A DNA stretch of 64,000 bases from assembly GCA_017948555.1 (NCBI GenBank), contig JAFMYY010000004.1, forward strand, positions 124,001 to 188,000, given 5' to 3'. This document shows, piece by piece, positions 56,841 to 64,000 of this stretch. The stretch's first letter is position 1. Every line of letters begins with the position of its first letter. A program made the translations under genes and the position numbers. This DNA is from Cesiribacteraceae bacterium YIM B00369. Lineage in GTDB: Bacteria; Bacteroidota; Bacteroidia; Cytophagales; Cyclobacteriaceae. The notes beneath the pieces were generated by a model. That model was not told the origin of the DNA. It ran no database searches and saw only the letters and a list, made by a program, of their open reading frames with translations.

Positions 56841-59800
56841 ATAGTCAGAGAACAGGAAGCTCTCCAGTTCCTTATAGCTTACCTTAGCTCCCAGCCCATA
56901 GTCTGAAGGTGTTTTGCGCGGAACGGCTATTTCCTGGCAATGGCTGATCAGCGCGGTGAGTACCTCAAGGTATTTCTTCCCGAGGGCCTCTATGGTTTCC
57001 GGCTTATATTCTTTGCCGGAGTATGAAAGGCTAAGGTTTAGCTTGCCTGCCGATACACTTCCACTCACGCTTAAGCGGTTGCCCATGCTGTTTGCAGGGC
57101 TTACGTCCCTGCCGGAAGATTCTCCGGCTCCGCCAAACCAGCGGCTGCTGTTCAGTGCATTATCCAGCTGCCCCAGGTAATTGAACAGTACCTGGAATGG
57201 CTCCTGCTTCAGGCTCTGACGGATTTCTTCATCCGGGTGCAGGTAGCGAAGTGCTCCATAGCCCAGTCCTTTATCAGGCACCTGGCGCAGCTGCTCCTTC
57301 ACCGACTGTATTAAATGAGACAGGGAAAGATCTTCTTCCATGCCCAATAGCACAGGATAAAGGTTGGTAAACCAGCCTACAGTGCGGCTGATATCCACTT
57401 CAGAGGAGAAATCTTCCCTTCCGTGTCCTTCCAGCGCAATTACTACCTGCTGTTGCCTGCTCCAGTCGCCCAGTGTTTTGGCGAGAGCGGCCAGCAGGAG
57501 ATCATTAATCTGTGTATGATAAGCCTGCTGAACATCTGTTAACAGCGATTTGGTCAGTTCCGGATCCAGGGAAATGGTATAATTCTGCAAATCTGCCAGG
57601 GTGGATTCCTCCGCACTTTCCCTGTCCACAGGAAGGCTGAATTCCGCTTTGGCCACTTTTTGCCAGTAGCCTTTCTGCCGCAGCGCTTTGGTTGTGGCAT
57701 AGGACTGCAAAGCTTCCTGCCACTGGCGGTAAGAACTGCTCTTTTCTCCCAGTTCCACTGCTTTGCCCTGTACAAGCATTTCAAGGATCCCTTCCAGGTC
57801 TTCCAGTAAGATTCTCCAGCTTACACCATCCACAGCAATGTGGTGGATCAGGATAAACAGGCGGTTGGCCTCCTCCTTCTCCGGTGTCCGGATCAGTACC
57901 ATCCGCATCAACTCTCCCTGCTCAAGATCCAGACTCTGCTGGTGCTTTTCGCAGCTTTCTGCAATGCGGCCGGAAAGCTCCTTATCCTTCACGCTTGTGA
58001 AGTCTTCCACAACCAGTGCTCCTGCCCGGGTGCTGTACTCCTGCTTCCAGATATTTTCCTCTTTAGAGTAGGTGAAGCGCAGGGCATCATGGCGGGCCAT
58101 TAAAGCCTGCGCCGCTTTTTCCAGCGTTCCTGCCTCCAGCTCCTTGCTTACCGACAGGAATAAAGACTGGTTAAAGTGGTTTGGCTGCCGGTAATGCTGT
58201 TCGAAGAACCACTGCTGTATTGGCATTAAAGCTGCAGTTCCTGTCAGTATACCCTGCTCCGCTTTTATGGCAGTTCCTTCCTGTACCACTGCAGCAAGAG
58301 CGGCAATAGTCTGATGCTCAAACACATCCCTCGGCTGGAAGGTAAAGCCGACTTTACGGGCCCTGCTCACCAGCTGGATTGTGATGATGGAATCTCCTCC
58401 AAGATCGAAGAAGTTATCTTCCACACCCACTTTTTCCAGTTGCAGAAGATCTTTCCAGATGGCTGCCAGTTTCTCCTCGGTTTCGGTGCGTGGTGCCACG
58501 TATGATGAAGCAAGGGCTGCACCTGCATCCACATCCGGCAGGGCTTTCTTATCTACCTTTCCATTGGCTGTTAAAGGAATCGCCTCCAGCTCTACAAGCA
58601 TGGGTGGCACCATATAATCAGGCAGACTCTTTTTCATCTGCTGAGTGATGGCTTCCTTGGTAAAGGCTCCTTCAGCCACTACATAGCCAATGAGGCGTTT
58701 ATGGCCTGCGGCATCTGCTTTGGCAAGTACCACTGCCTGCGCTACTCCTTCGCACTGGCTGAGCACACTTTCCACCTCGCCCAGTTCTATACGGTAACCG
58801 CGGACTTTCACCTGGTCATCTATTCTTCCCAGGTACTCCAGGTTACCATCTTCAAGCCACCTTACGAGGTCACCTGTTTTGTACATCCTTGCTTCAGGAT
58901 TTGTAGTGAACGGATCTTTCACAAATTTCTCTGCGCTTAGCTCTTTGCGGTTCAGGTAAGCTCTTGCGACCTGCACACCACCTACACAAAGTTCTCCTGG
59001 CACACCCTGTGGCACCAAACGACCGCTCTTATCCAGCACATAAGCTGTTGTATTGCTTATTGGCTTTCCAATTGGTGGCAGTCCCCTTTCCTCCTTTTTA
59101 AGCATATAAGCTGTTGCTACCACAGTGTTTTCTGTCGGGCCATAATGGTTCACCAGTTTCCACCCCAAATGAGCTGTTGAAAACGTTCTGAGCTGGTCTC
59201 CTCCTGTGAGCACATACTGCAGGGCCAGCCCTTCCGGCTGCTCCGCTTTCACCAGCTGGTCTACAAGAGCAGTTGGCACGAAGCTGTGAGTAATGCCTTT
59301 CTCATTGTAGAAATGCATCAGTTTCTCCACCTCCAGGCGCTGCTCATTGTCAACAATATGCAGGCTGGCTCCGGATAGCAATACCGGCCATAGTTCCCAG
59401 GCAGAGGCATCGAAACCTACCCCGGCCATCATGGTCGATTTGCTGGCTGTGCTTAAGCCATATTCCTTTATATGCCAGCTGCAGAGGTTTACCACTCCTT
59501 TATGCTCCACCAGCACTCCTTTAGGTTTACCTGTTGAGCCTGATGTATAAATAGAGTAGGCAAGGTTTGAAGGCACTAACCAGCAGGGCGGGTTATACAG
59601 ACGTCCCTGCTCAATACCAGCCTTGTCTCTGTCAAGCAATACCAGTTCTGCTTTACTGCCTGCCAACAAATGCACATAGCTTTCGGTGGTAATTACAATT
59701 TCCGCAGCAGTATCTTCCAGCATATATGATATGCGGTCGGCAGGGTAAGACGGATCGACAGGTACGTAGGCAGCACAAGCTTTCTGGATACCCAGTATGG

Positions 59801-62800
59801 CCACCACCAGCTCCGGGGAGCGGTCAATGCAAACAGGTACCAGCTTCTCTTCTCTTATTCCTTTTTTCTTAAGATAATGAGCCAGCTGATTGGCACGTTT
59901 ATTTAGCTCCTTATAAGTAATGGATTCTCCTCCATGCACTACGGCAACAGCATCAGGGTTCTTTTCCACCTGCGCTTCGAAAAGCGTAATCAGGGTTTCT
60001 TCCTCAGGCCAGTCAGCAGCGGTATCATTTAAATCAACCGTCAGTTGCTTCTGCTCCGCCTCTGTTACCAGCTGGAGTCGGGAAAGGTCAAGCTCAGGCT
60101 GGTGAATAATCTGATGCAGTACCTGTTTAAAATGAGCCTTGATCCGCTCTACATTCCTGTCGCTGAGCAGGGCTGCATTATAGCTGAATTCTATCGACAG
60201 CTGTTTTGCACTTTTGGCGATAATGGATAAAGGATAATTAGTATGCTCCTCCATATGTAAACCATCCACCTTCAGGCCCCATTCCTGAGCAAAAACCTCT
60301 CCCATAGGGTAGTTTTCAAATACCAGCAGAGTATCGAACATGTCGCCCTTTATTCCCTGCCACTGGTGGATTGATGAAAGCGGGGTATGTCCATGCTCCC
60401 TTGCATGAGTATGTCCCTCCTGCAGAGCTGCAAGCCACTCACTTACTGACTGTTCCCCGGAGGTGGTTGAGCGCAGCGGAATGGTATTAATATATAGCCC
60501 GACACGGGTTTCAGATCCTTCAAGCTCTGTAGGACGCCCTGCCACTGTAACTCCGTAAACAGCATCGTCCTGTCCGGTATAAGCCGCCAGCAGGTAAGCC
60601 CATACCCCCTGCACCACTGTATTGGTAGTCAGGTGGTTTTTCTGGCAATACTGCTGAAGCAGCTCCTGCTCTTCACTTTCTACCAGCAGGTTGATGTGGC
60701 GATACTCATCGCCTCCTTTATTCCGTTCTTTGCTGCTTTCCGCTAAGGTGTTGTCAACGAAAGGCAGGAAGCTGGCCTCTTCTATACCGGAGAGATATTC
60801 TTTCCAGAATTGCTCTGCCTCCACAGGATCTTTCTCCTGCAGGTAGCGTATGAAATCTTCATAACGGTCTTCCTCGAACTGCAGGGGCTCTCCGCCTTTA
60901 TTCAGATGATCGTAAGTACTCAGGAGCTCCTGCATCAGTACCGGCATTGACCAGCCATCGACCAGCAGGTGATGGTGTGTCCAGACCATATGATAAACCT
61001 CATCGGAAAGCCTGACAAGCGTAACTCTCAGCAGTGGCGGCTGGGTTAAATCAAAGCCTTTTTTGCCGTCCGCTGCTATGAAGGCTGCCAGCTGATCTTT
61101 CTGCTGTTCTTCTGACAGGGTTCTGTAATCCAGTACTTCAAACGGAAGCTCAACCTCCGGATGAACTGCCTGCACAGGAATGCTCAGCTCCTGATGGAAG
61201 GAGCTCCGCAGAATGCTGTGTCTCTTTAACAGGTACTCCCAGCTGGCTCTAAACGGCTCCACATTAAGTCCTGTAAGCCTGCAGTTCAATTGCTCAATGT
61301 AGGCTGCTGAATCTTTCTCGTATACGCTGTGGAAAAGCATCCCTTCCTGCAACGGACTCAATCCATATATGCTGCTCAGCTGAGCGGAAAGCGGCTGTCC
61401 TTTGTATTCCTTCTGAAGGAACTGCTCCAGCTCCCCGTATCCAACTTTTCCGGTTAAGCCATAATCGCTTGGTGTTTTGCGGCTCACTTCCGCCTCCTGG
61501 CAGTGGGCAACTAAAGCAGCAAGGTTTTTCTTATAATCAGCTGCCAGTGTTTCTATAGTATCGGCGTTATATTGTTTGCCGGAATAGCGCCATACAAGGT
61601 TTAATTTACCATTGCTGACACTACCGTTTACCTCCAGCTTGCTGCCTGCTTTGGTTGCAGGACTCACCTGCTGACCGGAGGGCTCTCCCGCCCCGCTGAA
61701 CCATTTGCTTCCCTGCAAGGAATTATCTATCTGTCCGAGGTAGTTAAAAATCAGCTGGAAAGGATCTTTTTCAGCAGCTGCCAGGCTATTGCGCACGGCT
61801 GCATCAGGATGCAGGTAGCGCAGGGCTCCATAGCCCATTCCCTTATCGGGCAACTGCCGGAGCTGTTCCTTCACTGACTGGATAACCGCAGATGGGGTTT
61901 TCTCCTCTTCCAGCGAAAGCAGGACAGGATAGAGGTTGGTGAACCAGCCCACTGTGCGGCTGATATCCATTTCAGCAGAAATATCTTCCCTGCCGTGTCC
62001 TTCCAGGCCAATCACTACCTGCCTCTGCCTGCTGAAACCGGCAAGTGTCTGCGCAAGGGCAGCCAGCAGGAAGTCGTTGATCTGCGTATTATAGGCATGA
62101 TGCACACCGCTCAGTAAAGCCTGCGTCAGGGACTCTTCAAACTCCAGGCTAAAGGTCTGCTGGTCGGCCACTACAGAAACCGCTCCGGATTCATTATCTG
62201 TCGGAAGGCTGAATGCTGCGTTGGCCACTTTCTGCCAGTAGGCCTGCTGCCGTATTGCTTTTTCAGCTGCATATTTCCTCAGCGTATCGTGCCACTGGCG
62301 GTAAGAGCTGCCTTTTTCTCCAAGCTGGATCTTTTTCCCCTGCTGAAGGGCATCGAAGCTTTGTGCCAGCTCTTCCAGTAAAATCCTCCAGCTTACGCCA
62401 TCTACCGCAAGGTGATGTACCACCAGGAGCAGACGGTTTGCTGTTTCCCCTTCAGGTGTTTTTATGAGCACTGCACGAAGCAGCTCTCCTTTCTCAAGGT
62501 TCAGGCTTTCCTGGTATTGGTTACCGATCGACTCTACCCTTGATGAAAAGCCTGTTACCGGAACTTTACTCAGATCCTCCACGAGGAGTATTCCGCTTGC
62601 GATGCCGTATTCCTGCTGCCACACTCCTGCTTCTTTATTGTATTTGAAACGAAGTGCATCGTGTCGGGAAACAATAGCTTTTATGGCTTTATTAATTGCT
62701 TCGGCCGAAAGCTCTTTGCTTATACCGAGCAGCAATGACTGGTTAAAGTGGTGCGGCTCCCGGTTGTCCTGTTTCAGAAAGTGTTGCTGGATAGGCAGCA

Positions 62801-64000
62801 GGCCGGCAGCGCCGCTCAGCTCCCCCTGCTCTGTAAGGATGGCTGCTTCTTTAGCAACCACTCCTGCAAGTGCGGCAATGGTCTGATGTTTAAATACATC
62901 GCGTGGCTGGAAATTAAAGCCTGCTCTCCTTGCCCTGCTCACCAGCTGAATCGTGATGATGGAATCTCCACCCAGTTCGAAGAAGTTATCTTCAACACCA
63001 ACTTTTTCAAGCTGCAGGAGATCCTGCCAGATGGCAGCAAGTTTCTCTTCTGTTTCTGTGCGTGGAGCAACATAGCTGGAAGAAAGGCCTTCAGCTGCAT
63101 CCGGTTCAGGAAGTGCTTTCCTGTCAATCTTGCCATTGGAAGTTAATGGAATTGCCTCCAGTTCGAGCAGCATTGCCGGTACCATATATTCCGGCAGACT
63201 CTTTTTCATCTCGCTGGTGATAGTCTCCCTGTTGAATTCACCTTCCGCTACCACATAGCCAACGAGGCGTTTATTGCCTGCAGCATCTGCTTTGGCAAGC
63301 ACCACAGCCCCTCTCACACCTTCGCACTGGCTGAGCACGCTTTCCACCTCGCCCAGTTCTATACGGTAGCCCCTTATTTTCACCTGGTCATCTATTCTTC
63401 CAAGGTATTCCAGGTTACCATCAGGGAGCCAGCGAACAAGGTCACCGGTTTTGTACATCCTGCCCTCAGCTTCAGCACTGTAAGGATCCTGCACAAATTT
63501 CTCTGCAGTAAGCTCCGGACGGTTCAGGTAACCTCTGGCCACCTGTATACCTCCAATGCAAAGCTCTCCGGCCACACCTTCCGGCACCAGTCTGCCTTTC
63601 TTATCCAGCACATAGGTGCTGATGTTGGCCATTGGCTTTCCTATAGGAACAATAGTTTGCCCCCTGAACTCCTCGGCACTATACACCACTTCTGTGGCTG
63701 TAATTGTGGTTTCGGTAGGTCCGTATTCATTATAGAAGGTGGCATATCCGTTCCAGCTTTCGGCCAGCGAAACCGGACAGGCCTCTCCTCCTGAAATAAC
63801 TCTTTTGAGTTTGCCATAACTGCCCGGCTTTATCTGCTGCAGGAAGCCTGGCGTAGCATGTAAATGCGTTACCTCCTCCCGGCTAATCAGCTGCGTCAGT
63901 TCTTCAGGATTAAGCAGCATATCTTTTGGCACCAGTACCAGTCCTGCACCATTGCAGAGAGCAAGGAATATCTGCTCCACCGATGCATCGAAAGCATAAT
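52851..64000 (-). CDS. Nonribosomal peptide synthetase, C-terminal three modules (gene continues past the window)
   Basis: About 3716 codons are visible; the 5' end lies beyond base 64000. The visible N-terminus, YAFDASVEQIF, is inside an adenylation domain, so the GTG codon at 63980 is not a start. Domain order: A(partial)-PCP-E, C-A-PCP-E, C-A-PCP-TE. Two carrier domains have GGDSI before E domains, as is usual for PCP-E pairs, and the last has GGDSL. Both E domains carry HHxAVDGVSWRIL, EGHGRE and RTVGWFTNLYPV, and both C domains have HHHxLVDGWS. The TE has GHSFGG and ...GNHESML. All key motifs are intact. The product ends D-X, D-Leu-like, aromatic-like. Similar modular enzymes make antibiotics, siderophores or surfactants; the product here is unknown. 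Confidence 0.96.
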   Translation of the reverse strand, partial: YAFDASVEQIFLALCNGAGLVLVPKDMLLNPEELTQLISREEVTHLHATPGFLQQIKPGSYGKLKRVISGGEACPVSLAESWNGYATFYNEYGPTETTITATEVVYSAEEFRGQTIVPIGKPMANISTYVLDKKGRLVPEGVAGELCIGGIQVARGYLNRPELTAEKFVQDPYSAEAEGRMYKTGDLVRWLPDGNLEYLGRIDDQVKIRGYRIELGEVESVLSQCEGVRGAVVLAKADAAGNKRLVGYVVAEGEFNRETITSEMKKSLPEYMVPAMLLELEAIPLTSNGKIDRKALPEPDAAEGLSSSYVAPRTETEEKLAAIWQDLLQLEKVGVEDNFFELGGDSIITIQLVSRARRAGFNFQPRDVFKHQTIAALAGVVAKEAAILTEQGELSGAAGLLPIQQHFLKQDNREPHHFNQSLLLGISKELSAEAINKAIKAIVSRHDALRFKYNKEAGVWQQEYGIASGILLVEDLSKVPVTGFSSRVESIGNQYQESLNLEKGELLRAVLIKTPEGETANRLLLVVHHLAVDGVSWRILLEELAQSFDALQQGKKIQLGEKGSSYRQWHDTLRKYAAEKAIRQQAYWQKVANAAFSLPTDNESGAVSVVADQQTFSLEFEESLTQALLSGVHHAYNTQINDFLLAALAQTLAGFSRQRQVVIGLEGHGREDISAEMDISRTVGWFTNLYPVLLSLEEEKTPSAVIQSVKEQLRQLPDKGMGYGALRYLHPDAAVRNSLAAAEKDPFQLIFNYLGQIDNSLQGSKWFSGAGEPSGQQVSPATKAGSKLEVNGSVSNGKLNLVWRYSGKQYNADTIETLAADYKKNLAALVAHCQEAEVSRKTPSDYGLTGKVGYGELEQFLQKEYKGQPLSAQLSSIYGLSPLQEGMLFHSVYEKDSAAYIEQLNCRLTGLNVEPFRASWEYLLKRHSILRSSFHQELSIPVQAVHPEVELPFEVLDYRTLSEEQQKDQLAAFIAADGKKGFDLTQPPLLRVTLVRLSDEVYHMVWTHHHLLVDGWSMPVLMQELLSTYDHLNKGGEPLQFEEDRYEDFIRYLQEKDPVEAEQFWKEYLSGIEEASFLPFVDNTLAESSKERNKGGDEYRHINLLVESEEQELLQQYCQKNHLTTNTVVQGVWAYLLAAYTGQDDAVYGVTVAGRPTELEGSETRVGLYINTIPLRSTTSGEQSVSEWLAALQEGHTHAREHGHTPLSSIHQWQGIKGDMFDTLLVFENYPMGEVFAQEWGLKVDGLHMEEHTNYPLSIIAKSAKQLSIEFSYNAALLSDRNVERIKAHFKQVLHQIIHQPELDLSRLQLVTEAEQKQLTVDLNDTAADWPEEETLITLFEAQVEKNPDAVAVVHGGESITYKELNKRANQLAHYLKKKGIREEKLVPVCIDRSPELVVAILGIQKACAAYVPVDPSYPADRISYMLEDTAAEIVITTESYVHLLAGSKAELVLLDRDKAGIEQGRLYNPPCWLVPSNLAYSIYTSGSTGKPKGVLVEHKGVVNLCSWHIKEYGLSTASKSTMMAGVGFDASAWELWPVLLSGASLHIVDNEQRLEVEKLMHFYNEKGITHSFVPTALVDQLVKAEQPEGLALQYVLTGGDQLRTFSTAHLGWKLVNHYGPTENTVVATAYMLKKEERGLPPIGKPISNTTAYVLDKSGRLVPQGVPGELCVGGVQVARAYLNRKELSAEKFVKDPFTTNPEARMYKTGDLVRWLEDGNLEYLGRIDDQVKVRGYRIELGEVESVLSQCEGVAQAVVLAKADAAGHKRLIGYVVAEGAFTKEAITQQMKKSLPDYMVPPMLVELEAIPLTANGKVDKKALPDVDAGAALASSYVAPRTETEEKLAAIWKDLLQLEKVGVEDNFFDLGGDSIITIQLVSRARKVGFTFQPRDVFEHQTIAALAAVVQEGTAIKAEQGILTGTAALMPIQQWFFEQHYRQPNHFNQSLFLSVSKELEAGTLEKAAQALMARHDALRFTYSKEENIWKQEYSTRAGALVVEDFTSVKDKELSGRIAESCEKHQQSLDLEQGELMRMVLIRTPEKEEANRLFILIHHIAVDGVSWRILLEDLEGILEMLVQGKAVELGEKSSSYRQWQEALQSYATTKALRQKGYWQKVAKAEFSLPVDRESAEESTLADLQNYTISLDPELTKSLLTDVQQAYHTQINDLLLAALAKTLGDWSRQQQVVIALEGHGREDFSSEVDISRTVGWFTNLYPVLLGMEEDLSLSHLIQSVKEQLRQVPDKGLGYGALRYLHPDEEIRQSLKQEPFQVLFNYLGQLDNALNSSRWFGGAGESSGRDVSPANSMGNRLSVSGSVSAGKLNLSLSYSGKEYKPETIEALGKKYLEVLTALISHCQEIAVPRKTPSDYGLGAKVSYKELESFLFSDYNGNLLDEQISSLYGLSPLQEGLLFHGLYEKGSQAYLEQLSCRITGLEVEPFRASWEYLVKRHSILRSSFHQDLGMPVQCVHKDVKLPFEILDFSDLSQEEQQAELLEFQEADKRKGFDFSQAPLLRITMIRLSEEAYQMVWTHHHILVDGWSMPILMQELLSTYDALSTGKEPLELEEDRYEDFIKYLQKKDPFEAEEFWKGYLAGVEEPTLLPFVENKQDRTKGGDEYRKEKLVLEESIHAALQDYSQANRLTLNTMMQGVWAYLLSAYTGRQDPVYGVTVAGRPTELAGSETRVGLYINSLPLRATVAGDKTVKEWLAGLQEGHTNGREYAHTQLASIQNWIGVKGDLFDTLMVFENYPVGEVLSQSQGLQVDSLEMDEHTNYPLSVMVQAGRELSVEFGYNANLLPERTVKEIKGHFAWILQQIISNPDMKLGELELVTEQEREQLTVAWIDTAVPYPTGISLVDLFEEQVSKTPDADAVLFRGEKLSYRELDRRANQLAHYLRSKGVREDSLVPLCLDRSLDMMVALWGILKAGGAYVPVDPAYPQDRIDFMLQDTGAKLAIAGSATQDLVGNDKARELVVLDREWSEIAKEADSRPETALQPSNLAYVIYTSGSTGRPKGVLVEHKGVVNLALSQADMLRLKAGDRTLQFASIGFDASCYEIFNTLMSGGCLVIPTKEDVLSVESIGKLINENKVTVAVLPPSYQHVIKDELTSLKLVVSAGEALNVELAQLIQSKGIRLVNAYGPTENTVCVSISDKPLMKNGAVTIGTPIHNVKTYVLDGAGKLLPEGVPGELVVGGVQVARGYLNRPELTAEKFVKDPFSKDPEARMYRTGDLVRWLPGGKLEFLGRIDDQVKIRGHRIELGEVESVLSQCEGVHLSAVLAKADAAGNKRLVAYVVPEGEFSKESILSQMKEKLPEYMLPSVLIDLEEMPLTTNGKVNRKALAAMDTEQVRTAAYVAPATETEQKLVEIWQELLQQERIGVEDNFFELGGDSLMGIRLVSKVKRAFGIQDLPIVHLFKNPTIIQLARVVEETASGNMKPQHEHLLLLQPEGEGRPVFIVPGVFGISDQYHQLASALGNDQPVYGITMQGVLEGEKPLESIEEIAANNIRWIKTVQPEGPYNLMGHSFGGVVVYEMIKQLEKRGESIKMATVLDSTPANKLSDEEKREQILGMVEGVIQQEFGVRYLPRKLRKKIRKELPLGNFEELLGYVKGLISTSGVQFKDMETLERLFHVIYVNMHIKYRPEGKINKKLILVKAKDSDWNGYDPSLGWANITRVVQVFTSPGNHESMLQKRNVRQLVQELRKQMAAPEKDISRKTKTS
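56870..61395 (-). other. NRPS module: C, A (Leu-like), PCP, epimerase
   Basis: The C domain (about 61395-60080) opens YGLSPLQEGMLFHSVY and has HHHLLVDGWS; following an E domain, it should accept a D-configured upstream peptide. The A domain (60020-58540) has code D A W F L G H V V, one change (N322H) from the classical Leu code DAWFLGNVV. The PCP reads DNFFDLGGDSIITIQ near 58410. The epimerase (58240-56870) is complete (HHIAVDGVSWRIL; EGHGRE; RTVGWFTN; FNYLGQ), so D-Leu is predicted. Confidence 0.85.
61420..64000 (-). other. NRPS module: A (partial), PCP, epimerase
   Basis: The A domain is cut before its A4 core. Binding-pocket residues numbered by GrsA are D235 A236 E239 H278 I299 G301 E322 I330 T331 (K517 in the A10 motif GKIDRKAL). 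The code matches none I know well; the two glutamates suggest a basic substrate. The PCP is near 62990 (FFELGGDSIITIQ). The epimerase (62835-61420) has LPIQQHF, HHLAVDGVSWRIL, EGHGRE, RTVGWFTNLYP, KGMGYGALRYLHP and FNYLGQ, so the residue would be converted to D. Confidence 0.85.

Overview
The window comes from a member of the Bacteroidota, probably Cytophagales. Four things point there: promoters of the type TTTG-N19-TAnnTTTG (three exact matches), a very large surface protein with a type IX secretion C-terminal signal, a TonB-dependent receptor remnant, and a serine palmitoyltransferase-type enzyme. Shine-Dalgarno sequences are poor throughout, as usual for the phylum. Most of the window is ordinary chromosomal housekeeping. 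The last 14 kb are a secondary-metabolite locus.

Layout. 1-3653: a minus-strand multidrug efflux operon, tetR - tolC-like - membrane fusion lipoprotein - RND pump (pump truncated by the window edge). A perfect inverted repeat lies over its promoter. 3736-5719: alpha/beta hydrolase and glycerate kinase. 5787-6701: a lipoprotein with a YqaE-like C-terminus, then a decayed outer-membrane protein tail. 6865-9250: tRNA-Gln, prs, rplY (L25), pth. 9361-9859: a 17-bp perfect palindrome ahead of a PadR regulator. 10044-10763: C-terminal remnant of a TonB-dependent receptor with an in-frame stop. 11439-15738: metG and typA, divergent. 16093-26319: a membrane protein of the 'site-specific recombinase' family, an SDR reductase, two OmpA-type lipoproteins, a flavin-oxidase-like stress protein, a HAMP/GAF/PAS membrane protein and a fatty acyl-CoA ligase. 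26665-34869: one 2734-residue secreted modular protein. 35405-38837: ligA - small DUF gene - dapA, overlapping by single bases. 38947-42276: MpaB-like protein, STAS-like protein, histone H1-like protein, serine palmitoyltransferase-like enzyme. 42462-45848: accC, DUF1015 protein, Maf. 45908-48777: TolC-like protein and MacA-like adaptor.

49810-64000 is a nonribosomal peptide locus. It has a Sfp-type phosphopantetheinyl transferase (plus strand) and, on the minus strand, a giant NRPS entering from beyond the window, a type II thioesterase and an MFS exporter. The visible NRPS reads A(partial)-PCP-E / C-A-PCP-E / C-A-PCP-TE. The last three residues of the peptide should therefore be D-X, D-Leu (binding-pocket code one residue from the classical Leu code), then an aromatic-like residue, with release by the TE. 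The PPTase would activate the carrier domains, the type II thioesterase would clear misprimed ones, and the MFS protein is the likely exporter. This is the most interesting system in the window.
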